This document shows positions 7,925-8,348 of a stretch of DNA of 8,348 bases, piece by piece; the first letter of the stretch is position 1, and each line of letters begins with the position of its first letter. The translations under genes and the position numbers were made by a program. The notes beneath the pieces were generated by a model. That model saw nothing but the letters and a program-made list of their open reading frames with translations, made no database searches and was not told the origin of the DNA. This DNA comes from an uncultured Clostridium sp. (lineage in GTDB: Bacteria; Bacillota; Clostridia; Clostridiales; Clostridiaceae), in assembly GCA_934746785.1 (NCBI GenBank), contig CAKVFO010000145.1, forward strand, positions 1 through 8,348, read 5' to 3'.

Positions 7925-8022
7925 TAGGATTAATAAAGGAAAAAGAGCCAATGCTTCTTTACTTGGAAACATTGACTATTTTTCTTCCATTCTAATGATG
8001 AGAAACTACTTTATTAATCCTA
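7925..8022. repeat. Perfect 14-bp inverted repeat bracketing the terminator
   Basis: TAGGATTAATAAAG (7925-7938) and CTTTATTAATCCTA (8009-8022) are exact reverse complements. The left arm abuts the terminator's T-run, while 31 bases separate the right arm from the hairpin. In a minus-strand transcript the arms could pair around the terminator hairpin. The 98-bp span with terminal arms ending in TA also resembles a miniature inverted-repeat element, but no clear target duplication can be proven in such AT-rich flanks. Confidence 0.6.
7939..7977 (-). terminator. Rho-independent terminator of the right-edge gene
   Basis: On the minus strand AGTCAATGTTTC (7977-7966) pairs with GAAGCATTGGCT (7957-7946) over 12 bp with two U-G wobbles, enclosing an 8-nt loop, and is followed by CTTTTT. 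On the plus strand both wobbles become A-C mismatches, so the hairpin is built for minus-strand transcripts. It lies about 65 nt past the stop codon of the gene at 8041-8348 and upstream of the giant gene's candidate promoter, separating the two transcription units. Confidence 0.82.
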
Positions 8023-8040
8023 AATTTTCACTTCATCTAT

Positions 8041-8348
8041 TTAATTATATTTATCATAATATCCTTTATCAAATACAAGTACTCCTTCTGGTTTTTGTGA
8101 TGGTTCATCTACTGCATCTGGTACAGATAAAGCAATTCCATATTTAAATGATATAAAACCTGTGGCACCAATATTTAAATCCTTATCCATTTTAAGAAAA
8201 TATTCCTCTACATCTATATAAGGCATTTTCAATATATTCATCCCATTAAATATAACAATGGCAGAACTGAAGAATTCTATAGCTTCACAAATCCCTGGAT
8301 TTTTATAATAAACGAAAAAATCTTTATAAGCATCTGTCTGGTATTCAT
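8041..8348 (-). CDS. C-terminal part of a small protein of unknown function
   Basis: The minus-strand frame is open from the right edge (first full codon 8346-8344) to the TAA at 8043-8041, giving 101 residues. The ATG at 8241 lies inside a continuous conserved-looking segment (IVIFNGMNILKMPY), so it is not the real start; the N-terminus is outside the window. Visible blocks are EAIEFF, a hydrophobic beta-like stretch AIVIFNG, an acidic helix VEEYFLKMD, GFISFKYGIALSVPDA, and a C-terminal EGVLVFDKGYYDKYN. The alternating hydrophobic pattern suggests a small alpha/beta fold, cytoplasmic with no membrane segment in view. The blocks remind me of small uncharacterised Firmicutes proteins with a GI-x-x-x-P core and an EGV-x-VF-x-KGYY tail, some of which I believe sit in immunity-like contexts; this is memory, not a match. 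It is followed by its own terminator. Confidence 0.78.
   Translation of the reverse strand, partial: EYQTDAYKDFFVYYKNPGICEAIEFFSSAIVIFNGMNILKMPYIDVEEYFLKMDKDLNIGATGFISFKYGIALSVPDAVDEPSQKPEGVLVFDKGYYDKYN

Larger units (their letters stand above)
7584..8040. other. Intergenic region between the two minus-strand genes
   Basis: This stretch holds, from right to left, the bracketed terminator, an AT-rich segment without recognised signals (about 7780-7920), two inverted repeats, the candidate promoter, and the leader of the giant gene. I found no tRNA, rRNA, riboswitch or CRISPR signature. A 46-codon open stretch on the plus strand (7855-7995) has no credible start and overlaps the terminator, so it is not called as a gene. 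Confidence 0.7.

Noticed and set aside
8041..8241. Reading the right-edge gene as a complete 66-residue protein starting at the ATG at 8241
   Set aside because: The frame stays open to the window edge and the residues before this ATG continue the same conserved-looking segment; no ribosome binding site precedes it.

Overview
The window looks like a low-GC Gram-positive genome, most likely Clostridium or a close relative. The DNA is very AT-rich. Arginine is written almost only as AGA, the ribosome binding site is strong and purine-rich (AGGTGGAGGGG), and the main product has a Gram-positive style signal peptide. The species cannot be fixed from the sequence.

Almost everything (1-7583) is one minus-strand reading frame that starts at 7583 and is still open at base 1. 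It encodes at least 2527 residues. It is a secreted, mainly helical repeat protein: signal peptide (residues 1-29), charged linker (about 30-94), 23 consecutive units of about 58 residues (95-1490; bases 3114-7301), then five complete units and one longer first unit of about 171 residues (1491-2524; bases 12-3113). The last three visible residues match the start of yet another long unit, so the array almost certainly continues past the edge. Each long unit appears to be a higher-order repeat made from variants of the 58-residue module. I infer a very long cell-surface stalk or adhesin; the anchoring end and any binding head would lie outside the window. All plus-strand open frames over this gene are antisense shadows.

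Bases 7584-8040 are intergenic. They hold the ribosome binding site and a candidate promoter for the giant gene, two AT-rich inverted repeats, a well-formed Rho-independent terminator oriented for the minus-strand gene to the right, and a perfect 14-bp inverted repeat that brackets this terminator.

Bases 8041-8348 hold the C-terminal 101 residues of a second minus-strand gene whose start lies beyond the right edge. It is a small conserved-looking protein of unknown function. The terminator between the two genes, plus a separate promoter, suggests they are independent transcription units.
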